Positions 1 through 8,782 of a stretch of 64,000 nucleotides of DNA are shown here, in pieces. Under the pieces are notes generated by a model. That model had not been told where the DNA came from. It did not search any database and saw only the letters and a program-made list of their open reading frames with translations. The stretch is from Arthrospira sp. PCC 9108 (GTDB lineage Bacteria; Cyanobacteriota; Cyanobacteriia; Cyanobacteriales; Microcoleaceae), in the NCBI GenBank assembly GCA_016745315.1, contig CP066886.1, positions 62,001 to 126,000 on the forward strand. The letters are read 5' to 3'. A program made the position numbers and the translations under genes. The number at the start of each line of letters is the position of its first letter. Position 1 is the first letter of the stretch.

Positions 1-407
1 TCCTACAAAGTGGCACTAACTTCAGTGGGGCTCAAGTTAGGAGCGGTCAACAAACCTTCCCCGGTGGTTTTAAACAAATTGACATCTGTATTTTCACCCA
101 GGGTTGTAATGGTGGTTCCCAGAACAGTGCTTTAGCTGCTGGTGCATCTGATAGTCTACGATTAAGGATTGGAGGCGACTTTACCAACGGGACCACTACC
201 ATTGGCGCGAACCTCCTTGATTTTCCCGTTAAATTCCAAACTACTGACGGTAGCTTTGAATTAGCTGGCGCAGGCGGCGGTGTAGACAATATCGAACAAG
301 TCCCCGAACCTCTGACTATTTTGGGTACAGGTATGGCTTTGGGTTTTGACAGTATGTTCAAGCGTGAACACGACAAGAAGAAAAAGCAATCTAGCCTCAA
401 AGCCTAA
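1..407 (+). CDS. PEP-CTERM domain protein, 5'-truncated by window edge
   Basis: Open reading frame running in from the window edge (first full codon at base 3) to a TAA at 405-407. The C-terminus carries the PEP-CTERM signature: a VPEP motif, a short hydrophobic stretch (LTILGTGMALGF), then a basic tail (KREHDKKKK). In the known family this marks exported proteins sorted by an exosortase to the envelope or outside. The visible body is Gly/Ser/Asn-rich, as is common in these proteins. It ends in the same style as the two complete paralogs downstream (633-1283 and 1551-2198), so it is probably the first of a tandem set. The substrate or partner is unknown. Confidence 0.75.
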   Translation, partial: LQSGTNFSGAQVRSGQQTFPGGFKQIDICIFTQGCNGGSQNSALAAGASDSLRLRIGGDFTNGTTTIGANLLDFPVKFQTTDGSFELAGAGGGVDNIEQVPEPLTILGTGMALGFDSMFKREHDKKKKQSSLKA

Positions 408-471
408 GCGCCTCTCTGTTGTCGCCCTATGTCATGTCAGTATTTTTAACTACAGACACTGGGGCGCATCA

Positions 472-540
472 GTAATTTTACGGGTCATGCTTTACAAAAC
501 CCCCTTTAATGTGAAGCTGAACCGTATTTTTATGTAATGT
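472..540 (+). promoter_or_regulatory. Duplicated upstream region, copy 1
   Basis: Bases 491-540 match 1409-1458 at 49 of 50 positions, and weaker similarity extends upstream from about 472 (shared GTAATTTTACGG-like block). Each copy lies about 90 bases before the start of one of the two complete PEP-CTERM genes. The conservation of non-coding sequence at equal distance suggests a duplicated promoter or 5' leader. No clear -35/-10 pair was identified. Confidence 0.55.
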
Positions 541-632
541 CTTCGTAAAATCAGCTTTTAGGGGTAGACAGTAACTGTGGGGACTTGCCAGAATGCAGTT
601 ATAGCAAGTTATTAACACAGGACACACCGAGA

Positions 633-1283
633 ATGAATTTATCAAATCAAATTAAATTTGCTGCCATTGCTGCATCTGTTGCCAGCGTATCTGTTTTAAC
701 CAGCTCACCCGCTGAAGCTGTTACATTTAATATTGGCGATCGCTTTACCGCCAACGCCCAATTTACATTAGTCGGAGATTCTTCCACATCTCTATTTTTT
801 GACTTCCTCGACGTAGACGGCAACACTGGTGGGCCGGGGAACTTCGGCATTGATAACTTTACTGCTGTGGGTTCTTTTGTAGACTACACCACAGGTTCCC
901 AAGTTCGCTCAGAATATACCATTCAAAACGTTGATTTTGGTAGCGCCACCCAAGTAGCCAACTTCTTAACCTTTAATGATGGTCTTGGCGGTTTAGATGA
1001 GTGGTCTATGGATTTGACATCCATCAATGTCGTCAGCGATAGTGCTGTTAATAATATGCGGTTTGTCGATATTTATGCCACAGCCCTGTTTAGAGGCGAT
1101 AATGTAGCACAAGGTGGCGGCGGCTATCAAGGCTTGATCAGAATTGACCGCGAATTCAATACCGCACAATTTGATTTTGAAGTTACTTCTGTCCCCGAAC
1201 CCATGGGCATTATTGGCGCTGGAGTCGCTTTCGGAATGATGGCTGGCTTGCTGAAACGTCAACCCTCCAAAAAGGAAAGCTAA
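633..1283 (+). CDS. PEP-CTERM sorting domain protein (paralog A)
   Basis: A 216-residue protein starting at the ATG at 633. This start is preferred over the upstream in-frame ATG at 585 because it gives a proper signal peptide (basic MNLSNQIK, then a hydrophobic segment ending SSPAEA). The mature part is beta-rich, Gly/Asp/Asn-rich and close to the downstream paralog (shared GDRFTAN, NFGIDN, FVDYTT, GGYQGLIRID and QFDFE blocks). The C-terminus is VPEP, a hydrophobic helix and KRQPSKKES, the PEP-CTERM arrangement recognised by exosortase. It is predicted to be exported and anchored or released at the cell surface. The specific function is unknown. Confidence 0.85.
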   Translation: MNLSNQIKFAAIAASVASVSVLTSSPAEAVTFNIGDRFTANAQFTLVGDSSTSLFFDFLDVDGNTGGPGNFGIDNFTAVGSFVDYTTGSQVRSEYTIQNVDFGSATQVANFLTFNDGLGGLDEWSMDLTSINVVSDSAVNNMRFVDIYATALFRGDNVAQGGGGYQGLIRIDREFNTAQFDFEVTSVPEPMGIIGAGVAFGMMAGLLKRQPSKKES

Positions 1284-1331
1284 GGCTATCAACAGCCTGT
1301 TAAGGTTTCTCACCAGTTGACATATACTAAG

Positions 1332-1373
1332 CCTGCCCGTCAGAAACATCAACCTAGGGGCGGGTTTGTTTTT
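1332..1373 (+). terminator. Rho-independent terminator after PEP-CTERM paralog A
   Basis: A 7-bp GC stem (CCTGCCC at 1332-1338 with GGGCGGG at 1358-1364, one G-T pair) with a long loop, followed by TTTGTTTTT at 1365-1373. It lies about 50 bases after the stop codon. Confidence 0.55.
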
Positions 1374-1390
1374 CGGTTGGGGTCATACCG

Positions 1391-1458
1391 TGATTTTACG
1401 GTTGCTGCTTTACAAAACCCCCTTTTATGTGAAGCTGAACCGTATTTTTATGTAATGT
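1391..1458 (+). promoter_or_regulatory. Duplicated upstream region, copy 2
   Basis: The partner of 472-540: bases 1409-1458 are 49/50 identical to 491-540. It precedes paralog B by about 90 bases. This is direct evidence that the gene duplication carried its 5' regulatory region. Confidence 0.55.
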
Positions 1459-1550
1459 GTTGATAAAATGCCCTAAGTGTGCTAGACATTGGCCTGGAGA
1501 GTTGCCATACTAAAAGCATAATTCTTTTAGGAAAATAGGGTTGACAGAAG

Positions 1551-2198
1551 ATGAAACTACAACATCAGGTCCAATGTGCCACAGTTTCTCTATCCATTGC
1601 TAGTCTATCATTCCTAGCTGCTGCACCCGCTCAAGCCTTGACTTTTTCCCCAGGCGATCGCTTTACAGCCAACTCCATTTTTACCGTAATTGGCGATAAT
1701 AGCACCTCCCTAAATTTCGACTTCCTAGATGCTGCTGGTAATGCCGGGGGTCCTACTGGTAATTTTGGTATTGATAACCATACAGCTACAGGGGTTTTTG
1801 TTGACTATACCACTAATTCAGCAATTGACTCTCGTTATATCATTAGAGATACAGACTTCGGCAGCACTAATCAAGTTATTGATTTCTTGCGCTTTGATGA
1901 CGTGGGCGGTTTATCTGAATGGTCTATGGATTTAAGATCAATTAGTATTGAGGATGACTTCATCTCAGGTAGTATGAGGTTTGTTAATATCGCGGCTGAA
2001 GCCCTATTTAAAAGCGATAATCAAGTTAAAGGTACAGGTGGTTTTCAAGGCTTAATTAGAATTGACCAAACCAACAACACTGCACAATTTGATTTTGAGA
2101 CTACTGCGGTTCCAGAACCTTTTACCATCTTGGGAACTGGTTTAGCCTTCGGTATCGCTGGTTTACTCAAACGTGAATATGACAAAAAGAAAGGCTAA
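1551..2198 (+). CDS. PEP-CTERM sorting domain protein (paralog B)
   Basis: A 215-residue paralog of the preceding gene. The signal peptide is MKLQHQ followed by a hydrophobic stretch ending APAQA, giving a clean predicted cleavage site. The mature domain shares GDRFTAN, STSLNFDFLD, NFGIDN, EWSMDL and GGFQGLIRID with paralog A. The C-terminus has VPEP, a hydrophobic stretch (FTILGTGLAFGIAGLL) and a KREYDKKKG tail. Predicted to be exported and exosortase-processed; function unknown. The 3' end is followed directly by the ten-unit hairpin repeat array. Confidence 0.85.
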   Translation: MKLQHQVQCATVSLSIASLSFLAAAPAQALTFSPGDRFTANSIFTVIGDNSTSLNFDFLDAAGNAGGPTGNFGIDNHTATGVFVDYTTNSAIDSRYIIRDTDFGSTNQVIDFLRFDDVGGLSEWSMDLRSISIEDDFISGSMRFVNIAAEALFKSDNQVKGTGGFQGLIRIDQTNNTAQFDFETTAVPEPFTILGTGLAFGIAGLLKREYDKKKG

Positions 2199-2207
2199 GA
2201 TAATTGA

Positions 2208-3125
2208 TAATGGTGGGTGGGGGCGGGTTTATTTATCCCCTGGTGGTCCGATTTAATTGACCGTGGAACCCGCCCCTACATATTGGTAATGATAATTGAT
2301 AATGGTGATAATGGCGGGTGGGGGCGGGTTTATTTATCCCCTGGTGGTCCGATTTAATTGACCGTGGAACCCGCCCCTACATATTGGTAATGGTGGGTGG
2401 GGGCGGGTTTATTTATCCCCTGGTGGTCCGATTTAATTGACCGTGGAACCCGCCCCTACATATTGGTAATGGTGGGTGGGGGCGGGTTTATTTATCCCCT
2501 GGTGGTCCGATTTAATTGACCGTGGAACCCGCCCCTACATATTGGTAATGATAATTGATAATGGCGGGTGGGGGCGGGTTTATTTATCCCCTGGTGGTCC
2601 GATTTAATTGACCGTGGCACCCGCCCTACATATTAATAATGATAATTGGTAATGGCGGGTGGGGGCGGGTTTATTTATCCCCTGGTGGTCCGATTTAATT
2701 GACCGTGGCACCCGCCCCTACATATTGGTAATGGTGGGTGGGGGCGGGTTTATTTATCCCCTGGTGGTCCGATTTAATTGACCGTGGAACCCGCCCCTAC
2801 ATATTGGTAATGATAATTGATAATGGTGATAATGGTGGGTGGGGGCGGGTTTATTTATCCCCTGGTGGTCCGATTTAATTGACCGTGGAACCCGCCCCTA
2901 CATATTGGTAATGATAATTGATAATGGTGATAATGGTGGGTGGGGGCGGGTTTATTTATCCCCTGGTGGTCCGATTTAATTGACCGTGGAACCCGCCCCT
3001 ACATATTGGTAATGATAATTGATAATGGTGATAATGGCGGGTGGGGGCGGGTTTATTTATCCCCTGGTGGTCCGATTTAATTGACCGTGGAACCCGCCCC
3101 TACATATTGGTAATGGTGGGTTTAT
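2208..3125. repeat. Tandem array of 10 palindromic units (array 1)
   Basis: Ten near-identical units of about 62 bases are separated by variable AT-rich spacers built from TTGGTAATG and ATAATTGATAATGG. Each unit is bounded by complementary arms (GGGGCGGGTT ... AACCCGCCCC), so each can form a strong stem-loop on either strand. Units begin near 2219, 2330, 2399, 2477, 2570, 2660, 2740, 2840, 2942 and 3042. A partial copy (GGTGGGTTTATT) follows at about 3115. The array fills the gap between the 3' ends of convergent genes (PEP-CTERM paralog B and the GH57 gene). No coding potential was seen. Confidence 0.95.
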
Positions 3126-3146
3126 TAAATGATAAATGATAAATTA

Positions 3147-4649
3147 TCAATTAACTAACTGTTGACCTCTGTGGTAAATTTCCCTGGCGTAGTCCGTCCA
3201 CATTCCCTGTCCCCAATAGCGAAAACAACTGGTTTGTAATAGTAGGTTATATAACAAGGCTTGCTGATAGTCTGGTTGGCGGGTTGTGGTGGGGTCTTGC
3301 TTAACTAGGGGGTCATATTTGCGGTGAAAATCAGCACTAAGTTGGTTCATGGGTTCCAATACGTTTTCATATCCTTTTACCCAGCTTAGATGATTAGTCC
3401 ACGATGCACCATCTATATGAAATTGGGGGTCTGTTTCCTGTAAATGAGCGATCGCATTTTCCACAGCTTCCGGCGTAATAGAATCTACCTTTTCCCAAAT
3501 TCGATGCTGTTGTATCGCCTGACAAGTCGGGTAGTCTTCTGGCTGCACTCCCGCCGCTTCTAACACTTCTAAATATTCCGTACCATTTAAACCTACAACC
3601 CCAGGAGTTCCCCGACCATTATTTTTAATCTGAGACCAGAGAGGGATAAAATCCCTAGGGTATTCATTCATCATCACGCCGCCATTTTCCCCGTCAGCAA
3701 TTTGAGTCACACAACTGGGAACCATGTATTCCCCTAATTTTTGTAATCCCCGACCATTGGCTTCATGATAGGGTTGCATTTGTGCCACTAATTTGGTATC
3801 AGAACCCTGGGTTTTAATTAAGGCAATTATACTAACTGTTTCTCCCTGCGAATTGCGGGCGATTAAACGATTGGGAATATATTTATCATCATGATGCAGT
3901 GGGGAACCGTCTAGGCGTTCTACGGAATGTTCCTGCACCATTAACCATTGATAACCACATTCTTTGAGGGATTTAATATATTCATAGAGTGTATCAGGAT
4001 GGTTGGGTAGGTGCATTTCTGGGGGTGAAAAACCTTTGACTCTGGCTAAAGCATCCTTGCCAAAAATAGCCGCAAAATGATGTTGCCAAGCCTGAATATG
4101 TAATTTGATATCACGAATTGGAGTCGAGGGAATGACTGCATGACTCCACATAGTACCCAACCATTCCACATTCACCCAGTATTGGGGGTTACAGGTAATA
4201 TTTTTGAGGGTGTCTAGGATATCATTTCGCCCGATTTGTTGCAGTCCCCATAGCAAGTTACCGGAATAGTCTAACATAATCCGAGGATGACAGCCATTGG
4301 CTACTAATTCGGGGATAAATTCCCCCATACGTTTATAACACCAAGCGAAGGGTTCGGCGTTATGATTATCGCCTTGGTGGGGGTGTTCAAACATATATTG
4401 CAGGTTGCTAATTAATGCGCCATTTTCGCCCGCTGGAATGGTGGGTTGGTGCATATGGAGGGCGCAAGCAAATCCGGCGGTAGTTTGGTCTAGGTTGAGG
4501 TGGCTAAGGGGTTGAAAAAGGCGATCGCTATGATTCACTACGGCGGTGATATCTGCTTCCCAACCGCAAATATTAGGTAATCCATATCGGATGGCTTCTA
4601 AAGTGGGGAAATGATTGGGCTGGGAGGGCGACTGGGCGGTAGTGGTCAT
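3147..4649 (-). CDS. Glycoside hydrolase family 57 protein
   Basis: A 500-residue protein with GH57 hallmarks: the HMHQP motif near residues 65-69 (family region 1, HQP) and GFSPPEMHLP near 206-215, where the family's catalytic nucleophile Glu is expected (E211, in a GxxxxE context). GH57 enzymes act on alpha-glucans (alpha-amylase, 4-alpha-glucanotransferase, branching or amylopullulanase activities); which activity applies here cannot be read from sequence alone. There is no signal peptide, so it is probably cytoplasmic and acting on glycogen-type polymers. It ends beside repeat array 1 and is divergent from sfsA. Confidence 0.85.
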   Translation of the reverse strand: MTTTAQSPSQPNHFPTLEAIRYGLPNICGWEADITAVVNHSDRLFQPLSHLNLDQTTAGFACALHMHQPTIPAGENGALISNLQYMFEHPHQGDNHNAEPFAWCYKRMGEFIPELVANGCHPRIMLDYSGNLLWGLQQIGRNDILDTLKNITCNPQYWVNVEWLGTMWSHAVIPSTPIRDIKLHIQAWQHHFAAIFGKDALARVKGFSPPEMHLPNHPDTLYEYIKSLKECGYQWLMVQEHSVERLDGSPLHHDDKYIPNRLIARNSQGETVSIIALIKTQGSDTKLVAQMQPYHEANGRGLQKLGEYMVPSCVTQIADGENGGVMMNEYPRDFIPLWSQIKNNGRGTPGVVGLNGTEYLEVLEAAGVQPEDYPTCQAIQQHRIWEKVDSITPEAVENAIAHLQETDPQFHIDGASWTNHLSWVKGYENVLEPMNQLSADFHRKYDPLVKQDPTTTRQPDYQQALLYNLLLQTSCFRYWGQGMWTDYAREIYHRGQQLVN

Positions 4650-4722
4650 ATTTGGTCTATCCTAATTTCGCCAATTTACTGTTAAAATTATAACTCAGTT
4701 TAGGATTATTTTGCAAGTCATC

Positions 4723-5454
4723 ATGAGCGAATCTTTGATTTATTCATTAGGGGAACTTTATGGAGGGGTGTTAATTAAGCGCTATAAACGACTTATAGCA
4801 GATATTAAGTTAAATTCTGGGGAGGTGATTGTCGCCCATTGTCCCAATACTGGCCCGATGACGGGGGTTTGTATTCCCGAAAATCCGGTGATGGTGTCGA
4901 AGAGTGATAACCCTAAGCGCAAATTAGCCTACACTTGGGAATTAATCCAAGTGGGAGATCATCAACCTACTTGGGTGGGAATTAATACGAGTCTTCCTAA
5001 TCGAATTGTGGCGATCGCTTTGCAAAAACACTTATTTTCTCAGTTGGGGGGATATACAAATGTGAGGCGAGAAGTTAAATATGGCGTGGGGGGTAAAAGT
5101 CGGGTTGATTTTCTGTTAGAAGGAGACGACCAACTGATTTATCTGGAGGTCAAAAATACTACCTGGTGTCAGGGGGATTTGGCTTTATTTCCTGATACGG
5201 TAACTGAGAGAGGACAAAAACATTTAAGGGAGTTAATTGATATTGTGAAGGGTGGCGATCGGGCGGTAATGTTGTATTTTATTAATCGTGGAGATTGTCC
5301 GAAATTCGCGCCCGGAGATGCAGCAGACCCGGTTTATGGGAGTTTATTTAAGGAGGCGATCGCGGCGGGAGTCGAAATTCTGCCCTGTCGTTTTGATGTG
5401 ACTCCCCAAGGGGTTAAATATTTGGGATTAGCGGAGTTATTGACGGCTAATTAA
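4723..5454 (+). CDS. sfsA: SfsA family protein (sugar fermentation stimulation protein homolog)
   Basis: A 243-residue protein. The ATG at 4723 (MSESLIYS...) is preferred over the TTG at 4711. It has the family's features: an N-terminal OB-like region with KRYKRLIADI and HCPNTGPM, then a nuclease-like fold with VDFLLEGDDQLIYLEVKN (the D...ExK arrangement of PD-(D/E)XK-like domains) and FPDTVTERGQKHL. E. coli SfsA is a putative nucleic-acid-binding regulator of sugar metabolism; the biochemical role is still unclear. Length matches the family. It is convergent with the cNMP/HEAT gene, with a shared terminator between them. Confidence 0.9.
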   Translation: MSESLIYSLGELYGGVLIKRYKRLIADIKLNSGEVIVAHCPNTGPMTGVCIPENPVMVSKSDNPKRKLAYTWELIQVGDHQPTWVGINTSLPNRIVAIALQKHLFSQLGGYTNVRREVKYGVGGKSRVDFLLEGDDQLIYLEVKNTTWCQGDLALFPDTVTERGQKHLRELIDIVKGGDRAVMLYFINRGDCPKFAPGDAADPVYGSLFKEAIAAGVEILPCRFDVTPQGVKYLGLAELLTAN

Positions 5455-5464
5455 AGGGGATAAT

Positions 5465-5498
5465 TATCAGGGGTTTTGATGTATAATCACCCCTGATA
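5465..5498. terminator. Bidirectional terminator between convergent genes
   Basis: A perfect 10-bp inverted repeat (TATCAGGGGT at 5465-5474 and ACCCCTGATA at 5489-5498) with a 14-base loop. It sits between the stop of sfsA and the stop of the minus-strand cNMP-binding gene. It lacks a long U tract but is well placed to serve both. Confidence 0.6.
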
Positions 5499-5505
5499 GG
5501 GCTAT

Positions 5506-6789
5506 TTAACGGGCGGTTAAGTTGACATCCCGCAGGCGCTGGCTGAGGAATTTACAAATTTCCCAAAGAATTTGGGGGCGCTGGGTTACTAAACTTACAA
5601 AACGGGTTTTTTCTAAGGTGAGTAATACACAATGTTCAGCAGCGATCGCATTAGCTGATCGCAAAAAGTCTTCAAACAAAGAAATCTCGCCAAAATGTTG
5701 ACCTGCTTCTAATAGGGCTAACTCTTTTTCCTCCCCTTCAACTTCTCGGACAATGCGGACTTTTCCCTGGACAATAATATAAAAACGTTCTCCCAAAGTT
5801 CCCTCGGAAAAGATAATTTCTCCGGGTAAATATTCGGCGGACTCCAAAGCATTATCAATTAGCAAAATTTCATCTAAGGACAAGGTTTGAAATAGGGAAA
5901 CATTTTTGAGTAACAGTAAGCGGTCAATCATAAAATTCTCCGAAATTGATAACTGCTGAGGTTTTAATACTAAAGATTGGGCGATTTTACTGATAATCGG
6001 GTCAGGGTCAGATTGAGCGATCGCCCCAGGAATACCCGCAAAAGCCATCAAAGCCCCCATTTTTAACCAATGATTGTTGGTCTCTAAAACCTCCAATAAA
6101 ACCGAGTATTTTTTAATATTAGAAATTCCCTGAGAAGCGGTGAGATTTTCTCCGGTTGCCATTTTTTCTAACAGTGGCATTAGAGGACGAAGAAACCGCC
6201 CTTGTTTCAAAGAAACCAAGGTTTCCACGGCATGAGAACGCGCTCTTTTATCAGAACTTGATAACAAAACTTTAGCAGCATTGACAGTTGATTCTTGTCC
6301 CAAACTAGAGAGGATATAAAATACTCGTTCAATTATAGAATTTTGGTAGTCTATGATAGCGACTTGCAACATTTCAAAAAGGGAGTTATCAGCATCAATA
6401 TGTTGTTGCCATATCCGGGTGCGATTAATCAATTTTAAGTCGGACTGGATAAAATTATAAAGAATATTCTCAGCGGTTTTTGTCCGCACCAAACCAATAG
6501 CTAAAATCGCGGATTTCACGACTTCAGGACGGGATGATAAAAGGTAATATCGCGATACTGCTAATCCTTGATTACCATAACAACTCAGAGTTTTAGCCGC
6601 CTGTTGTCTGACGGCGATATCCTCATCTTCCAAATAGCGAGAAACTGTAATTAACCATTGTTGATCATCAATTTTCTGGAAAACCTGTAAAGCTGCTATC
6701 CTCACGGAAGGGCTATTGTGATTAAGTTCATATGCGGCAATTTGTCCGCATTTAAGAGGTTCATAATCGCACAATTCAACCAAAGCCAA
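5506..6789 (-). CDS. HEAT-repeat / cyclic-nucleotide-binding protein, downstream part of a frameshifted gene
   Basis: A 427-residue open frame: HEAT-like alpha-helical repeats in about the first 280 residues (PSVRIAALQVF, EDIAVRQQAAKTL, RARSHAVETLVSL), then a CAP-family cNMP-binding domain (about residues 300-420: PGEIIFSEGTLGERFYIIVQGKVRIV, HFGEISLFEDFLRSANAIA). It has no convincing start; the first possible codon is a TTG inside an open stretch. The frame continues upstream to the G run at 6812-6817, where adding one base joins it to the 6702-8651 frame. It is therefore most likely the C-terminal part of one protein of roughly 1040 residues, in which the cNMP domain would regulate the membrane carrier. 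Confidence 0.75.
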   Translation of the reverse strand: MALVELCDYEPLKCGQIAAYELNHNSPSVRIAALQVFQKIDDQQWLITVSRYLEDEDIAVRQQAAKTLSCYGNQGLAVSRYYLLSSRPEVVKSAILAIGLVRTKTAENILYNFIQSDLKLINRTRIWQQHIDADNSLFEMLQVAIIDYQNSIIERVFYILSSLGQESTVNAAKVLLSSSDKRARSHAVETLVSLKQGRFLRPLMPLLEKMATGENLTASQGISNIKKYSVLLEVLETNNHWLKMGALMAFAGIPGAIAQSDPDPIISKIAQSLVLKPQQLSISENFMIDRLLLLKNVSLFQTLSLDEILLIDNALESAEYLPGEIIFSEGTLGERFYIIVQGKVRIVREVEGEEKELALLEAGQHFGEISLFEDFLRSANAIAAEHCVLLTLEKTRFVSLVTQRPQILWEICKFLSQRLRDVNLTAR

Positions 6790-8651
6790 TAAACCCTTAC
6801 GCTTAATATCTGGGGGGCATTTTTCAGGACTTCTGTTAACAGAGGAATTAGTTTAGGGTTACGACTTTCTCCCGCCGCCCTTAATAATGCTCTCCGGGTA
6901 GGAATATCGGGTTGAGTGGGACAAACTTGGTGATAAAGTTCTTGAATTGAACCATCAATTTCAATCTGAGAAATAGCCACACAAGCCAAGGCGCGCACTT
7001 CGGAACTTTCATCCTGTAATAAGGTTTGTAGGCGACTCGCAGACAGGGGGGAACCTGTGGCGATATACAATTCTAAAGCCATACTGCGGACTTTCGGTTT
7101 GGGGGAAGATAGGAGGCTTTTAAATTCCAGGTTATTGCCCATATTTTTAGTGGTAAATAACCGAATGACAGCCCGACGCACTTGGTCATCAGCATTGACC
7201 CAAATATTTTCAATATCAGATGAAAAATCCCTGGGGTTTTCGAGATAAGGAAGTAACTCTAATCCTAACACTTGATTTTGCGGGTTCTTATCTTGGAGAA
7301 GCTGGCGCACTTCTGGGCGATATTTATTGGAGAGATACAACCCATCTTCCACTCTACTTAGGTTAACTGACCCTGACCGTAACATTCCCAAAAGTGATTG
7401 GACATAGCTTTTTCCGGTGAAGTAACCAATAACTACTAAGAAACCACTGAGAATTACTCCTACCCACACGACTTGATAGGGGTTAATCCATCCTAAAAAT
7501 ACCATTAGAATTATGCCAGCTATAGATTGTCCTAATGGGGAAAATAAACCCTCTCCCCACACGCGCAACCTACCGCCAAACCTAGTCGGAACGGCATTAT
7601 AATTAAGGTTGGTGAGAGGCAGGAAAATACTATAAAATAGGGTTCTATAGGTAAGCTGCATTCCGACGGCGGCGGTGAGATTATAGCTAAATAAGAGTCC
7701 GATAAAACTGCCTAATAACATGACAGGATAGACTAAGTTAGTCCGAGGAACTCCTAATTTTTTGATTAGGGGAGTTGTCCCTACAGAAATAATCAGAAAT
7801 TGAATGGCGGTTAGGGCGGCGGTAATATACCCTAAAAAGGTGGCGAGTTCCTGTTTATCGGGGAATTCTTGTCTATAAATAGTGGAATATTGAAATTCTC
7901 CAATACCTCGGACTAGGGCGGTTCCAAATACGTTAGCAATTAGAAAAATAATAATGGGATAGTGGCGGGAGAGTTTGCTTAAAGTCTGCCAGGTTTCTGA
8001 CCAATTGGAAGTCTGGGTTTTGGGTTTTTGATATTCGGTAGGTAGGGGGTTTTGATGGGATTCTAAATAATAAATTTGACCGATGGATATACCATAACAA
8101 ATAGGGAGCAATAATAGCTGATTTTCTAGGGTAACTATATCGGATATGAGGGCGACCAAAATACTGCCAAATAAATATCCTGCGGTGGTTCCCAGGTAGA
8201 TAATAGCTGTGTATTGTTTAAGTTCTAAGTTGGTGAAATAGTCTGATAAAAGTGTCCAAAACTCGATGCGGAATTGCAGAATATAGATTAACCAAATGAA
8301 AATGTATAGGGTGAAATAAATGGGGATTAAGTCGAGGTTGATAAATAGCCGAATACCGATGATTAAGACGGCCGCGACGGCTAAGACAATGCGAAACAGT
8401 CGCGGACGGTTGAAGCGGTCTATGATGGCGGTAAAACCACCGGAAACTACCATTAAAATTAATGGCATGATGATGAAAAATAAAGGGAGACTTTCGGCGC
8501 CGGCTTTGGCTAAAAATAGCGATCGCCCTAAGGTCATACCAATGGCTTGGGCGACCATTATGGTAAATCCTAACAGGACAAAATGGATTAGCAATTCAGT
8601 CTGAGACCCGGACTTGATCAGCTTTTGTCTAATTAATCTAATTAGCCTCAT
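6702..8651 (-). CDS. Npt1/Npt2-like (ADP/ATP carrier-type) membrane protein with HEAT repeats, upstream part of a frameshifted gene
   Basis: A 649-residue frame starting MRLIRLIRQK. Residues about 20-425 contain roughly 12 hydrophobic helices, arranged as in nucleotide-transporter-like MFS proteins of cyanobacteria. From about 440 onward HEAT-like repeats begin (DDQVRRAVIRLF, PKVRSMALELY, SEVRALACVAIS). Its last 20 or so residues (after NAPQI) do not look like HEAT sequence and come from a frame change at the six-G run 6812-6817. With seven G the reading becomes NAPPDIKRKGLLALVELCDYE and continues in the cNMP-binding frame. The transport substrate is unknown. Either a sequencing artefact or a true inactivating or programmed frameshift is possible. 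Confidence 0.75.
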   Translation of the reverse strand: MRLIRLIRQKLIKSGSQTELLIHFVLLGFTIMVAQAIGMTLGRSLFLAKAGAESLPLFFIIMPLILMVVSGGFTAIIDRFNRPRLFRIVLAVAAVLIIGIRLFINLDLIPIYFTLYIFIWLIYILQFRIEFWTLLSDYFTNLELKQYTAIIYLGTTAGYLFGSILVALISDIVTLENQLLLLPICYGISIGQIYYLESHQNPLPTEYQKPKTQTSNWSETWQTLSKLSRHYPIIIFLIANVFGTALVRGIGEFQYSTIYRQEFPDKQELATFLGYITAALTAIQFLIISVGTTPLIKKLGVPRTNLVYPVMLLGSFIGLLFSYNLTAAVGMQLTYRTLFYSIFLPLTNLNYNAVPTRFGGRLRVWGEGLFSPLGQSIAGIILMVFLGWINPYQVVWVGVILSGFLVVIGYFTGKSYVQSLLGMLRSGSVNLSRVEDGLYLSNKYRPEVRQLLQDKNPQNQVLGLELLPYLENPRDFSSDIENIWVNADDQVRRAVIRLFTTKNMGNNLEFKSLLSSPKPKVRSMALELYIATGSPLSASRLQTLLQDESSEVRALACVAISQIEIDGSIQELYHQVCPTQPDIPTRRALLRAAGESRNPKLIPLLTEVLKNAPQILSVRVYWLWLNCAIMNLLNADKLPHMNLITIALP

Positions 8652-8782
8652 ATATGACCCGAAGTAGATGCCGATCGCATTTTAGCCTACCCGATTAGTT
8701 AATCTGGTTAAATTTAACACAAATTTAACTGCGCTACCCAACCCTCTCCCAGACCGAGAGGGAGTCGGAGGGAGTTTGATTA

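Noticed and set aside
993..1352. 119-codon minus-strand frame opposite PEP-CTERM paralog A
   Set aside because: Fully antisense to a well-supported gene with signal peptide and PEP-CTERM end.
2208..3125. CRISPR-like look of array 1 (repeat plus variable spacers)
   Set aside because: Spacers are AT-rich variants of one sequence, not unique. Units are long palindromes and no cas genes are in the window.
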